Positions 19,758-28,718 of a stretch of DNA of 64,000 nucleotides are shown one piece after another. This DNA is from Ochromonas danica (Eukaryota; Sar; Chrysophyceae; Chromulinales; Chromulinaceae), in the NCBI GenBank assembly GCA_015146655.1, contig VKHL01000070.1:1-64000 (forward strand), in the 5' to 3' direction. Position numbers and translations under genes: made by a program. Position 1 is the first letter of the stretch. Each line of letters begins with the position of its first letter. The notes under the pieces were generated by a model. It had not been told where the DNA came from. It saw nothing but the letters and a program-made list of their open reading frames with translations, and ran no database searches.

Positions 19758-22700
19758 ATATAGAGTTTATTCAAATGCATCACAATGGAGTGAATGGGTA
19801 ACAACTGTACCCTTCTTAGCTTATCTTTCTTGCTCTGGGATGAATAAAGAAAGGCTAGGTCTATTTGAATCTCTTGTCATGCTCTTTGCAGCATTAATGA
19901 TCTCTCTTGGCTTTATGTTGATTATCTCACCCAAGTTAGCCTGGATATGCTTAATCATCTCTATCTCTTGTGTGACAGCTATGAGAGTCTGTCTGAGATT
20001 CATCTCTTCTCAACATGAAGAGAACCTTCTCTCTCAATCTTCTTTCACTACTAATAACAACAATAATAATAACAAGTCAACCTCTTCCTTGTTGACTTCA
20101 GAGAAGATCTTTCAACTTCAAGTAGAATGGAGAAAACGAATGCTTAGTCGTCTGTTAATGATCTGTCCTTATTTCACTTTAGTCTATTTGCTCTCATTAG
20201 TAGGTCTTCTGAGTCCTCCTATGACAATCACAGGCTTTATTATGGGATCTATGCTAGGCAAATTCTTCTTCTCAGCGTCATTAGCAGAAGGATATCTTGA
20301 ATTACATGATGAAATTACCTCTTTAAGAAATGAAGCAGAAAAGTCAGATGAAGCCAGAAAGTCCTTTCTGAGATATGTTTTCCATGAGATAAGAGGACCA
20401 TTGAATACCTTATCTATGGGAATGCAAGTCTTTGAAGAAGCTTTTGCTTCTCATAAAGGAAAGAATGATAAAGAACCAAAGATTGATCGAGATGAACTAC
20501 GTCAACGTGGTCTTCATCGATCACCTTCTCCTTCATTACAAAGTGATAGTATGAAAGTGAATTATGATGAAAGTGAAAAAGCAGAACAAAAGATACCCTC
20601 CAAAAAACTGAAAAGATGGTTGAAACTTCAAGAAGAACTTGAAGCTATGGATGAATTCACTGACCATCCTCCTCTGCTGACGTCAGCAGAAGACTGTCCT
20701 TCTCCTTCTCTTCGTCGTCACAATCAAATCCCAACTGGGAAGACATCAAATCAAGAGCAAACAGAGCAGAAGAAAAGGAATAATGTTGAGAAGGAAGTAG
20801 TAGCAGTAGTAGGGAAGAAAGAAGAGAAGAGTCGTGGTCATAGTCATAGTCATAGTCATGGTGATAATAATGATGGACCACAACATAAAAAGGAAGGGGA
20901 AGATGATGATGATGATGATGCTATGGAAGTGAATAAGATTGATCATCAAATCTTTCAAGCCATGCAAAATGCAACTTCTACTTTAGTTGAGACTGTCAAT
21001 CAAGTCTTATCATTACATAAGATTCGTAGTGGTGAGGTTACATTAGCTGAACGAGTCTTTGATATCCAAGGTTGGTTACAAGATTCTATTGATGAAGCAT
21101 TACCTTTGTTGAAGGAAAAGGATGTGACATTGACATGGGGAGTTTCTCCAACAATTCCTCAACAACTTCTTGGTGATCCTGAACGTCTACAAACTGTATT
21201 AAATAGTGTTGTTTCTAATTTACGAGGATGTATGAAGAATAGTGGGAATATCCATATTGATCTTACTTCAACTCCTCCAAGTGACTTTGACAAGAGATGT
21301 GTTCAGAAGTTTTATCCTTTATCCATTTCTGATAAACTTGTTGGAAATGAAGAAGGCAAAGATGAAGAAGAGGAAGAAGAAGATAAAGAAAGTGAAGATC
21401 AGAACTGCTTTACTGCTTTATTTCGAGTGCTGAGGTTTGTAGTTGATGTCTTCTTCTCCAGTATGGTGGGCAAACGTACAAGGAATAAAGAGCCGCAAAA
21501 TCATTTGGCAACACTCTATCTCACTATTTCTTCATCTGAGTTTAAGCTTTCTTCTCAAGAATTGCATGACTTATGTGATCCTTCTCAGTTATTGAATTCA
21601 TCTTCCCTGCAGACTGGTCTAGGATTGGTTTTGGCTGGAGAATTAATTAGTATGCAAGAATATGGCAGTATGTTCTTCTTAGATAGTTCTTCGGAAGATA
21701 ATCGACAAGCTGTTTGCTTGAAGTTTGCATTACCTATTATACCACCTCCAGTCTTGGCTACCACTGCTGTTAGCACATTGAACCTTGATTCAAAGGGTAA
21801 TGTCCTTTCACTAAGCAATAGTGACGAAAGACTGATTGGCGTTTGTCAACAAACAAGGTGGCAGTCCATTTCTGTCTCAACTTTAGAATCATTATCAATA
21901 TCTCGCACCGATAGTCGATCTTATTCCAAGCCAATGCCAGAGGTTCGTACTATTCACGCGCCTTCAATTGTTGAAGATACTATAGATAAAAGCGCTGATA
22001 TTGGGAGAAAGACGTTTCCTTCATTTAGTAGCTTTGATAGTGCTACTTTGTCGAGCGTGACGACACTACCGGAGAACACAAGAAGTTGGAATGCGTTGGT
22101 TGTGGATGGTAAGGGTAGTCTATTGCAACGTGATGGGAGTGGCATTGATCTTAATACCTTTATTGTGAAAACATAGATACTCCCAGTAATAGCAAGATCC
22201 TGGCGGCTGTTTTGTCGAAGAAGGGTCATGTCTGTACTATTGCTAAGGATGGTGAACAAGCTGTTAATATTGTGAGGGAGAAAGGATTGGATGCATTTGA
22301 TATAATCTTCATGGACCATACCATGCCAATAATGGTGAGTATTCGCTCTTTGCTTAATTATTTGTTGCTTGTTATCACTCATAAACTATTTGATTGACAG
22401 ACTGGTGTTGAAGCTACTGAAGAACTTCGCAGAATGGGATTTAATCGGCCCATATTAGGAGTGACAGGCAACGTGTTGGATGATGACTTGTTGCTATTCC
22501 TTCAAGCTGGTGCTGACACCGTGCTTATGAAGCCTTTGCGCCTCAAGGAGATTGATATCGTCACTTCCTATTTTGAATCCTTTGGAATGGTGCATGATAA
22601 TACTAGAAGGTTTAAAATCGTGGGAAGCCAACTGTTCGTTTGTTCAGTTGCCGATATGGCCTTAGCTGAAAGTGGAGACTTATCTTCAACGTATTCTCCC

Positions 22701-22763
22701 CTTGTTCGCACCCATGCCAGTTTATGTGACTTGGCAACAGGTATCGCTTGTTCGGAAAACTGA
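19277..22763 (+). CDS. Hybrid histidine kinase with rhodopsin-like membrane domain
   Basis: Four exons: 19277-19656, 19764-22108, 22177-22334, 22401-22763; 1081 aa. Eight hydrophobic helices lie near 12-31, 52-77, 88-113, 135-151, 159-181, 185-206, 248-270 and 276-299. Helices 2-8 look like the seven of a microbial rhodopsin. The fourth reads QWSEWVTTVPFLAYL and aligns with bacteriorhodopsin helix C (E137 at the Asp85 position, W138, T141 and P143 matching W86, T89 and P91). The last has a central lysine (SMLGKFFFS, K293) where retinal would attach. A short coiled segment leads to the kinase H-box FHEIRGPL (H334), then a charged insert, an N-box (DPERLQTVLNSVVSNL) and a glycine-rich GLGLVLAGEL. 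The usual DxGxG G1 box is not evident (SSSEF instead). The C-terminal receiver is complete: VVDD, phospho-acceptor D955 in FMDHTMP, VTGN, MKP. The 68-bp intron between kinase and receiver explains the stop in the genomic frame. Retinal binding is inference. Confidence 0.8.
19723..19757. repeat. GT microsatellite in kinase intron 1
   Basis: GTGTGT run occupying the second half of the 107-bp intron 1, immediately before the acceptor at 19763. Confidence 0.9.
20673..20690. promoter_or_regulatory. 18-bp perfect palindrome around TGACGTCA
   Basis: TCTGCTGACGTCAGCAGA is its own reverse complement and contains a bZIP/CRE core (aureochromes of ochrophytes bind TGACGT). It lies in the coding exon of the kinase, so a regulatory role is uncertain. 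Confidence 0.35.
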
Positions 22764-23440
22764 TTTTTTGATAGTATTTCACTGTCTTTTGTGTAATGGT
22801 GGATTAGATATGGAGAATAGTTTATGTTGATTGATATGTATATATATTCTTATCCCTGTGATTTAGGAATTGCATAGTGTTTGGTGCATTTTTACTGTCT
22901 CGCTGTGATAAGATTATCCACGTCGCTGAGTTTCTCTGTGACGTCACCTTTAACTGGGATGAAAATTGCCTATATATTTGAAAGGTACTTCTCTATTGTC
23001 GTGCATCCTGTCAGCCCTGCTGAATAGGCGCTTATCTCTGCATACTGTCTCGACTGCCTTTGTTTCCACTTCTTCAGCAACTGATAACATGTATTCAGGA
23101 ATGAAGTCGAAGTGTTTTGACTCAGTGTTATTATGTCACGATTCTTCTGCTTATTACATATAGAATTAATAGTATATGTAAAGATATGTACTGTAGTTTT
23201 GCTAGTTGCACTGATAAAGCTGTAATTCTTAGTTATTCTTCAATGGTTCAACTGCTATTCTTGCTATTACACAGTCTGAGGAGAGTGTGGGCGGTTTCCC
23301 GCGCATAGCAAAAATCATGGAGCCGCGCAGACCGCTGTGCTGCCCAGTTTGGAGCAAGAGAAGAGGTGATTGTTGCACAAGTACTACCTGTAGTCTACTA
23401 TACACACTTGATGTTTTTGTAATTTATTATATGATTCTCC
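22764..23440. other. Intergenic region with a CRE-like site
   Basis: Between the kinase stop and the EF-hand start. The palindromic bZIP core TGACGTCA occurs at 22939-22946, about 500 bp before the EF-hand ATG. No coding frame or RNA gene is supported. The open frames at 22966 and 23287 lack homology and splice support. Confidence 0.5.
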
Positions 23441-25042
23441 ATGGGATGTCAACAATCGCGACGTGTCTTTGTCATCAACCCGATAGTTTCTGGGCAGGTG
23501 AGTAGTGACTCACTTCTGTCATCGACTTCTTGACAGTTGAATGATATTTTGTCATATAGGACCAATCCACACTTGAGATTGCTGAATCACTTGGTTTAAA
23601 ACCAAATGAAGTTAACTTCCTCTATTCCATATTCTCTGACATTGATAGTCATAAGTCAGGTCAGTCAGCAGCCATCATGCTTTTTGTGATGATGATGACA
23701 TTATGTTTTTTGCTGTCATACTCTATCAGGTTGTATTCGCCCAGTGGAGTTGCTGACTTATTTCCATCTAGATGGTCATGACTTTGAGAAGAAGCTCTTC
23801 GTTTTATTTGAAGAGAATCGCAAGGGACAATTAGATTTCCTGGAAGTGCTTGTCTCTCTTTGGAACTTCCTCACCTTACCAGAGAAATACCTGCCTTTCA
23901 TGCTTTATTGGATGAAAGACCCTTCTGGTACATACTGTGTCAAAGGTAGACTACCCTCTGTCTTCTTGGTGGAGTAGGGGGGCTAATGCTATTCTATGTG
24001 ATTTGTCTTTGTAGTGACTGAGGTGAAGGATGGACTAGAGATGCTTCATCGCCGTAAACTCGAGACTGTACCTGTCTTGATGCAACACTATCAACGATTG
24101 AAAGATGAATATCCACTGGAGTTGTCTTTGCAGGACTTCGCTACATGGTCCCAGGGAGTTCTTCCTTCATCCACCTCATCCAATGCTGGCGCAACAGCAA
24201 GTGTCCTCTTCACCCCTCTTGTCATCTTTCAATTGAAATTGAGAAAAGCGATTGTTGGAGAGAAGTTTTGGTCTGCTAGAATGGAGGAGCGGGAAAAACT
24301 TGCTAGTAATGCAGCTGGAGGGGGAGGAAGTGTTGTGATCTGGAATTCTTTTGTTCAACAACTGCGACAAATGGTCAAAGAAAGTCATTCAAAGCAAAAG
24401 ACTCATATGATGACGATTAAGGAAGCTCAAGAAGGAGGTGATCGTGAAAGACAACTTCGACAAACTGATCTCTTACGAAAAGCTTTTCAAGTGGAAAATG
24501 CTTCACCTGCAGCAGCTTCAGGGAGCTCAAAGAAGGGACAGTCTTCTCCCATTACCAGAGAAAGTTATGGTAATATTGCAGCTGGAGATATGGTGCAGGC
24601 ATTTGATGGATCTTCTTCCCCATCTCCAAGTGCACCAAGTTCAGCAGCGAATAGTCCCTTGAACAAAAGAAAGAAGAAGATCACAGTGGGGATTCCATCT
24701 GTTTCTGGTTCTTTCTCAGCAGATCCATCATATGTGCGTGAAATAGATGGTGAAGGAAGTAGTCGCGCGAATCAAAGTCAAAACAGACAGCGTCGTAGAA
24801 AGTCTTCGAGTGCTCAATCCATCTCTTTGGAAAGTGTTGGCAGTACCAGTAGTATGAAAGTATCTGATGTTGAAGATTCATCCCCACCATCTCGCCGACC
24901 ATCATTGAAAGCTCAAAGACCTGAAAGTGTTAATAGAAGGAGGCGAAGCTCCTCTGCTGGAAGCATTGATGAAATGAATGTGTTGGAACCAGATGGTGGA
25001 AAAGAGCATAATCATCCTGATGCAGTGATTTCTATCAGTTGA
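23441..25042 (+). CDS. EF-hand protein with predicted N-myristoylation site
   Basis: Four exons: 23441-23497, 23560-23659, 23730-23945, 24015-25042; 466 aa. The protein starts MGCQQSRR, a classic N-myristoylation plus palmitoylation signal, encoded on a 57-bp first exon. That is the reason for choosing this start. Two EF-hand loops follow: DSHKSGCIRPVE at about residues 48-59 and EENRKGQLDFLE at about 79-90. Both keep Gly at loop position 6, a hydrophobic residue at 8 and Glu at 12, but position 1 of the second is Glu, so its calcium affinity may be low. The remainder (about 125-235) is a helical region of unknown fold, and the last 230 residues are Ser/Arg-rich and probably disordered (RRRKSSSAQS, RRRRSSSAGS), like phosphorylation targets. 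A calcium-responsive membrane adaptor is the natural reading, by inference. I do not recognise a named orthologue. Confidence 0.75.
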
Positions 25043-25283
25043 TATCGCTACGATCAAAAATGCCACCAATCATAGAAAAACCAGAAAGGAAACGACGATA
25101 TTTGATGTTAATGATGAATTCCTTGTAGATAAATCGCTGCTTTCTTTCCCTTCTGCTTTTTTGTTTTGATATTTTAATCATTTGAAAGATAATCGGATTT
25201 CTTGTGTTGTAAATAATTAACATTGCGACGCACTTCGGTGCACTGTATAACTGGATGGTTGTGATGAGGTGTTTGCGAAGTTT

Positions 25284-26522
25284 TTAGGATAATGAACTAT
25301 CGCATTCATAAACCTGTTCTATTGTGTAACTATTCAATCCAATCATATGAACAAATTTATTAACCTTGGATGTTTCTTCTTCATAACGATCACCTCTTAT
25401 CCAAACAGACAAAGTTGACAGATATATATTTGATGTGGAGGAAGAGAATACATCAGCTAAACGATCCCATTCAATTGAACCAATGGAGCAATTTCGTATC
25501 AATAAGTCATATTCTCTTTTGGTATCTTGTGGAAAGCAAGAGGTAGCAGTACTTGATCTCATCCTTTCACAACTAATGAGGCCCACAACGTCAATTGATT
25601 CAATATGAGGACAATTCTTTAATAGTGGACAGATGATAGAGATATTCCTTATTCGACAAAGATACAATCGAAAGTACTTTAATTGAGGCAATATCAGACA
25701 ATTCAAGAATCTGTCCATAGCATCACCAGTAAAACGCCAGCTGATCAAAGTCAGTTCTTCTAAATGAGGTAGCTGAGACAACACAGATTGAACATCTTCC
25801 CCACAGAGTGAGTCTATCCCCATACATTGATCGATAGAGAAGTGGAACGATTTTAATAGAGAACAATGTTTCACTATTAATTCCAAACAAGTCATTGTAA
25901 CCTTACCACTTCTATCTAATTCAAGTGATGATAATGTTCTTCCTATCCTATCCAAGATAGTCCCTATTCTCTCCTCTTGAAAGACTGTGAGTTCTTCTAT
26001 TAGATTGTGAGGAAGAATAAGCTTCTGCAAGGATGTTGAGGTTGAAGTTGACTGAGAGAACACTTCAAGAAAACTGAAAGATACAGATGATGGACAAAGA
26101 AGATACTGAAGATCCAAAAAGGAAAGAGAAGGACAAGAATGAAAAAGTTGTCTTGTTAAAGTTGTCATTTCAGGCAAAGAAACTGAAGATACGAAGTTTC
26201 TAGAGCAAGAGAGTCTCAACTCAGTGATATGGTCCAACACATTCAAATACTTTGCTATACCAGGTAAAGAGTCCATCTTCACACTCACATTTCCTCTTAT
26301 CTTCATACCACGACAAGTCAACCATCTCCAATAAAGGACATCATTGATCTGATCAGCACGATGTGCTGGTATGATAGGTGCTTGATGATTCCTTAAGCTA
26401 AAGAGAAAACTACTTCTTAAGGAACGATTACAACAAGCAGTATCAAAGGATAAAATGCTTTTAGTTTCTTTCACAAATTGAAATAAGATGTGATAGAGAA
26501 GATCAGAAGGCAAGACATCCAT
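25284..26522 (-). CDS. F-box/LRR-like protein
   Basis: Single exon, 412 aa. The N-terminus LPSDLLYHILFQFV followed by a CNRSLRSSFL segment resembles the F-box-like heads common in stramenopile LRR proteins. From about residue 95 there are repeated leucine-rich segments (ITELRLSCSRNF, LSFLDLQYLL, LEELTLISWRFTG, LKYFRLYLCRI). Such proteins usually recruit substrates to SCF ubiquitin ligases; neither the SKP1 contact nor a target can be read from the sequence. The ATG at 26522 is the first of the open frame. The gene faces away from QTRT1's 3' end. Confidence 0.65.
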   Translation of the reverse strand: MDVLPSDLLYHILFQFVKETKSILSFDTACCNRSLRSSFLFSLRNHQAPIIPAHRADQINDVLYWRWLTCRGMKIRGNVSVKMDSLPGIAKYLNVLDHITELRLSCSRNFVSSVSLPEMTTLTRQLFHSCPSLSFLDLQYLLCPSSVSFSFLEVFSQSTSTSTSLQKLILPHNLIEELTVFQEERIGTILDRIGRTLSSLELDRSGKVTMTCLELIVKHCSLLKSFHFSIDQCMGIDSLCGEDVQSVLSQLPHLEELTLISWRFTGDAMDRFLNCLILPQLKYFRLYLCRIRNISIICPLLKNCPHIESIDVVGLISCERMRSSTATSCFPQDTKREYDLLIRNCSIGSIEWDRLADVFSSSTSNIYLSTLSVWIRGDRYEEETSKVNKFVHMIGLNSYTIEQVYECDSSLS

Positions 26523-26947
26523 CTTTCATTCTTGCCATCCTCTCGAAGAGTCCAGATTTCCAGAAATTGGGGGTTAGGGTTAGGGGGTACATGGCCTATC
26601 TAGATGTATCATTGCTTCATGCTACACTATAAAGAAGAGCAGAAGACTATTTCAATGAAGTAATATCTAATCACAATCACTTCCTAAGATCAAAAAGTCA
26701 GAGTCTGTTAACTTATGCTCTAACAACAACCTAATTAGTCAGCAGTAAGTGCTCCATCTCATCTCAATAAACTATAACTCTAAAGAAGCATACTATCAAT
26801 GACAAACAAATCCTTGCTGAAAAGTCTTTCTTAAATTAGTCAGAGCATGAATCTAACATTGATATCTCAGACTATTCAAACCAGCACATTCTTCCTGAGC
26901 TAGTCTAATTCTCCTGTGCATTATTCTAGCATTAAGTTTATCAGGCA
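26523..26947. other. Intergenic region with a telomere-like motif
   Basis: Sits between two minus-strand genes. At 26569-26588 it holds GGGGGTTAGGGTTAGGGGGT, two TTAGGG units, about 50 bp upstream of the F-box start codon. The rest is AT-rich with no gene. Confidence 0.55.
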
Positions 26948-28318
26948 TTAAGCTTCTATTTCACACTTCTTCTCTTTATCTTCCTTATCTCCAACTTCTC
27001 CTGCTGCTTCTGCTTCTTTGTGTTCCTCATTGGTGGCTTCTTCTTCACCTTTCTCGTCTCTCTGTCTCTTCCGCTCTGACTTTACAGGCTTGCAATTACC
27101 TCGATGATCTTCAATCAATCGCACAATAGGCACTTGAGCACCGTTTTGCAAAGCATCAATAACCCAAGTAGGAATGTCATCTCCTTGATCAAGGAAGTAT
27201 CCAATGAAGAAATCTCTCAAATAAGCATGATAAACGTCAGTACCATCCATAATCGCTTGACGCATGGAGCGCATTAAACGCATCATATAGGCTAGGTTAT
27301 GCTTTGTTATCAATTGAGCTGCTAAAGGACTACCTTCTTTGAGCATGACGTGAAGAGAAGAACGAGTATAATGACGACATGTGGAGCATGGGCATTGTTC
27401 ATCAATGGGGACATATTTGTCTTCATGTTCCTTCGCTTTCAACCGTATTGTTCCAGTTGGAATAAATGCAACACCAAAACGTGCTGTACGAGTAGGATAG
27501 ACACAATCAAACATATCCACTCCCAGAGCAACACAGACAACAAGATCCACAGGATAGCCTACCCCCATGAGATAGCGTGGCTTTTGAGCAGGTAAGCGAA
27601 TAGCATTATGAGACACTACATTCCAGAAGCTTTCCTTGTCTTCACCTCCAGCTAATCCACCAATGGCATAGCCAGGAAGGTTTCTTGCAATCATGGCCTC
27701 TAAGCATTGTTCTCTCATGCCACCTGGACTAACATCTAACCCACCTTGAATAATAGCAAAGAGATTCTGTTTATCAGGTTTACGATGAGCAGCAATGCAT
27801 CGATCTAACCAACGAATCGATCTTTCCATAGCTTCTTGGAATCGACTTTGATCATCATGAATGCTACTGACCACGTCATCCAGTTGCATCATGATATCCG
27901 CACCAATCTCATTCTGACAGTGAATACTCTCTTCAGGGGTAAGCATCATCTCTCGTCCATCCACAGGAGACTGGAAGCGAACACCTTCTTCGGTAATCTT
28001 AGCCAATTTTAACAAGGAAACCATTTGAAAGCCTCCACTATCAGTCAGCAGGTTCTTCGACCAGTTCATGAACCCATGCAAGCCACCAAATTCGTCAATT
28101 AGCGAGGTGCCTGGCTGACTGGCAAGATGATAGGTATTGCCTAGGATAATCTCCGGATCAACATCATCAGCATGAAGCTGTTGAGGGGTGAGTCCCTTGA
28201 TAGTGCCTTTGGTACCAACAGGCATGAAGACAGGGGTGCGGACAGGTCCATGAGGGAGATGGAGGGTTCCAGCACGTGCTCTTCCAGAAGTAGCATGAAC
28301 CTCGAATCGAAGAGCCAT
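26948..28318 (-). CDS. QTRT1: Queuine tRNA-ribosyltransferase catalytic subunit
   Basis: Single exon, 456 aa. This enzyme swaps guanine 34 for queuine in tRNAs with GUN anticodons, normally as a heterodimer with QTRT2. The TIM-barrel family landmarks are all present: FMPVGTKGTIKGL, ILGNTYHL, LLTDSGGFQMVSL (with the Asp that contacts the base), IIQGG, YAIGGLAGGE and MGVGYPVDL. The catalytic nucleophile is the Asp of MFDCVYPTRTARFG (D271). The zinc site reads CPCSTCRHYTRSSLH with three Cys and the His in the expected spacing. The C-terminal 55 residues are a Lys/Glu-rich tail, an addition to the usual length of about 400. No targeting signal is seen, which suggests a cytosolic or outer mitochondrial location as in animals. 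QTRT2 is not in this window. Confidence 0.96.
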   Translation of the reverse strand: MALRFEVHATSGRARAGTLHLPHGPVRTPVFMPVGTKGTIKGLTPQQLHADDVDPEIILGNTYHLASQPGTSLIDEFGGLHGFMNWSKNLLTDSGGFQMVSLLKLAKITEEGVRFQSPVDGREMMLTPEESIHCQNEIGADIMMQLDDVVSSIHDDQSRFQEAMERSIRWLDRCIAAHRKPDKQNLFAIIQGGLDVSPGGMREQCLEAMIARNLPGYAIGGLAGGEDKESFWNVVSHNAIRLPAQKPRYLMGVGYPVDLVVCVALGVDMFDCVYPTRTARFGVAFIPTGTIRLKAKEHEDKYVPIDEQCPCSTCRHYTRSSLHVMLKEGSPLAAQLITKHNLAYMMRLMRSMRQAIMDGTDVYHAYLRDFFIGYFLDQGDDIPTWVIDALQNGAQVPIVRLIEDHRGNCKPVKSERKRQRDEKGEEEATNEEHKEAEAAGEVGDKEDKEKKCEIEA

Positions 28319-28430
28319 GATAGATAAACTTCTGTAATACTCTACCAGAGAATAATGAGAAAGCCACTCAAATGACTGGGTCTACATTGCCTAATCATTT
28401 TTATTTAAATGCTATTCATCGCATTGCATC

Positions 28431-28508
28431 GGCAGAATGGCCGAGTGGTCTAAGGCGCCAGTTTCAGGTACTGGTCTTCGGGCGTGGGTTCGAATCCCAC
28501 TTCTGTCA
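28431..28508 (+). tRNA. tRNA-Leu (anticodon CAG)
   Basis: Acceptor arms GGCAGAA and TTCTGTC pair (one G-U). The anticodon stem is CCAGT/ACTGG with anticodon CAG at 28465-28467, followed by a short variable arm and the T arm GTGGG TTCGAAT CCCAC. It is intronless, with discriminator A at 28508. TTTT at 28515-28518 and 28523-28526 can terminate RNA polymerase III. It reads CUG codons. Confidence 0.93.
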
Positions 28509-28718
28509 AATAGATTTTGGACTTTTCAGTCCGTGGCGATTGCTTTTCATGTTTTAGTCGTTATAAATATATTAATCCCATTCACTCATAGAAGTATCAC
28601 TGGTTATTCTCTATTTGTGGAAGGGATAGCTGAGTTTTCTTTCCCTGTGTTCACTGTTCACAACTTCATCATACAGCCGTTTCATCGGAGAAACCTGAAA
28701 ATTCCCACAATAGACTAA

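Noticed and set aside
22109-22176. Stop codon between kinase and receiver, suggesting a broken gene
   Set aside because: A 68-bp GT-AG intron here restores the VVDD motif and frame exactly, so the gene is spliced rather than broken.
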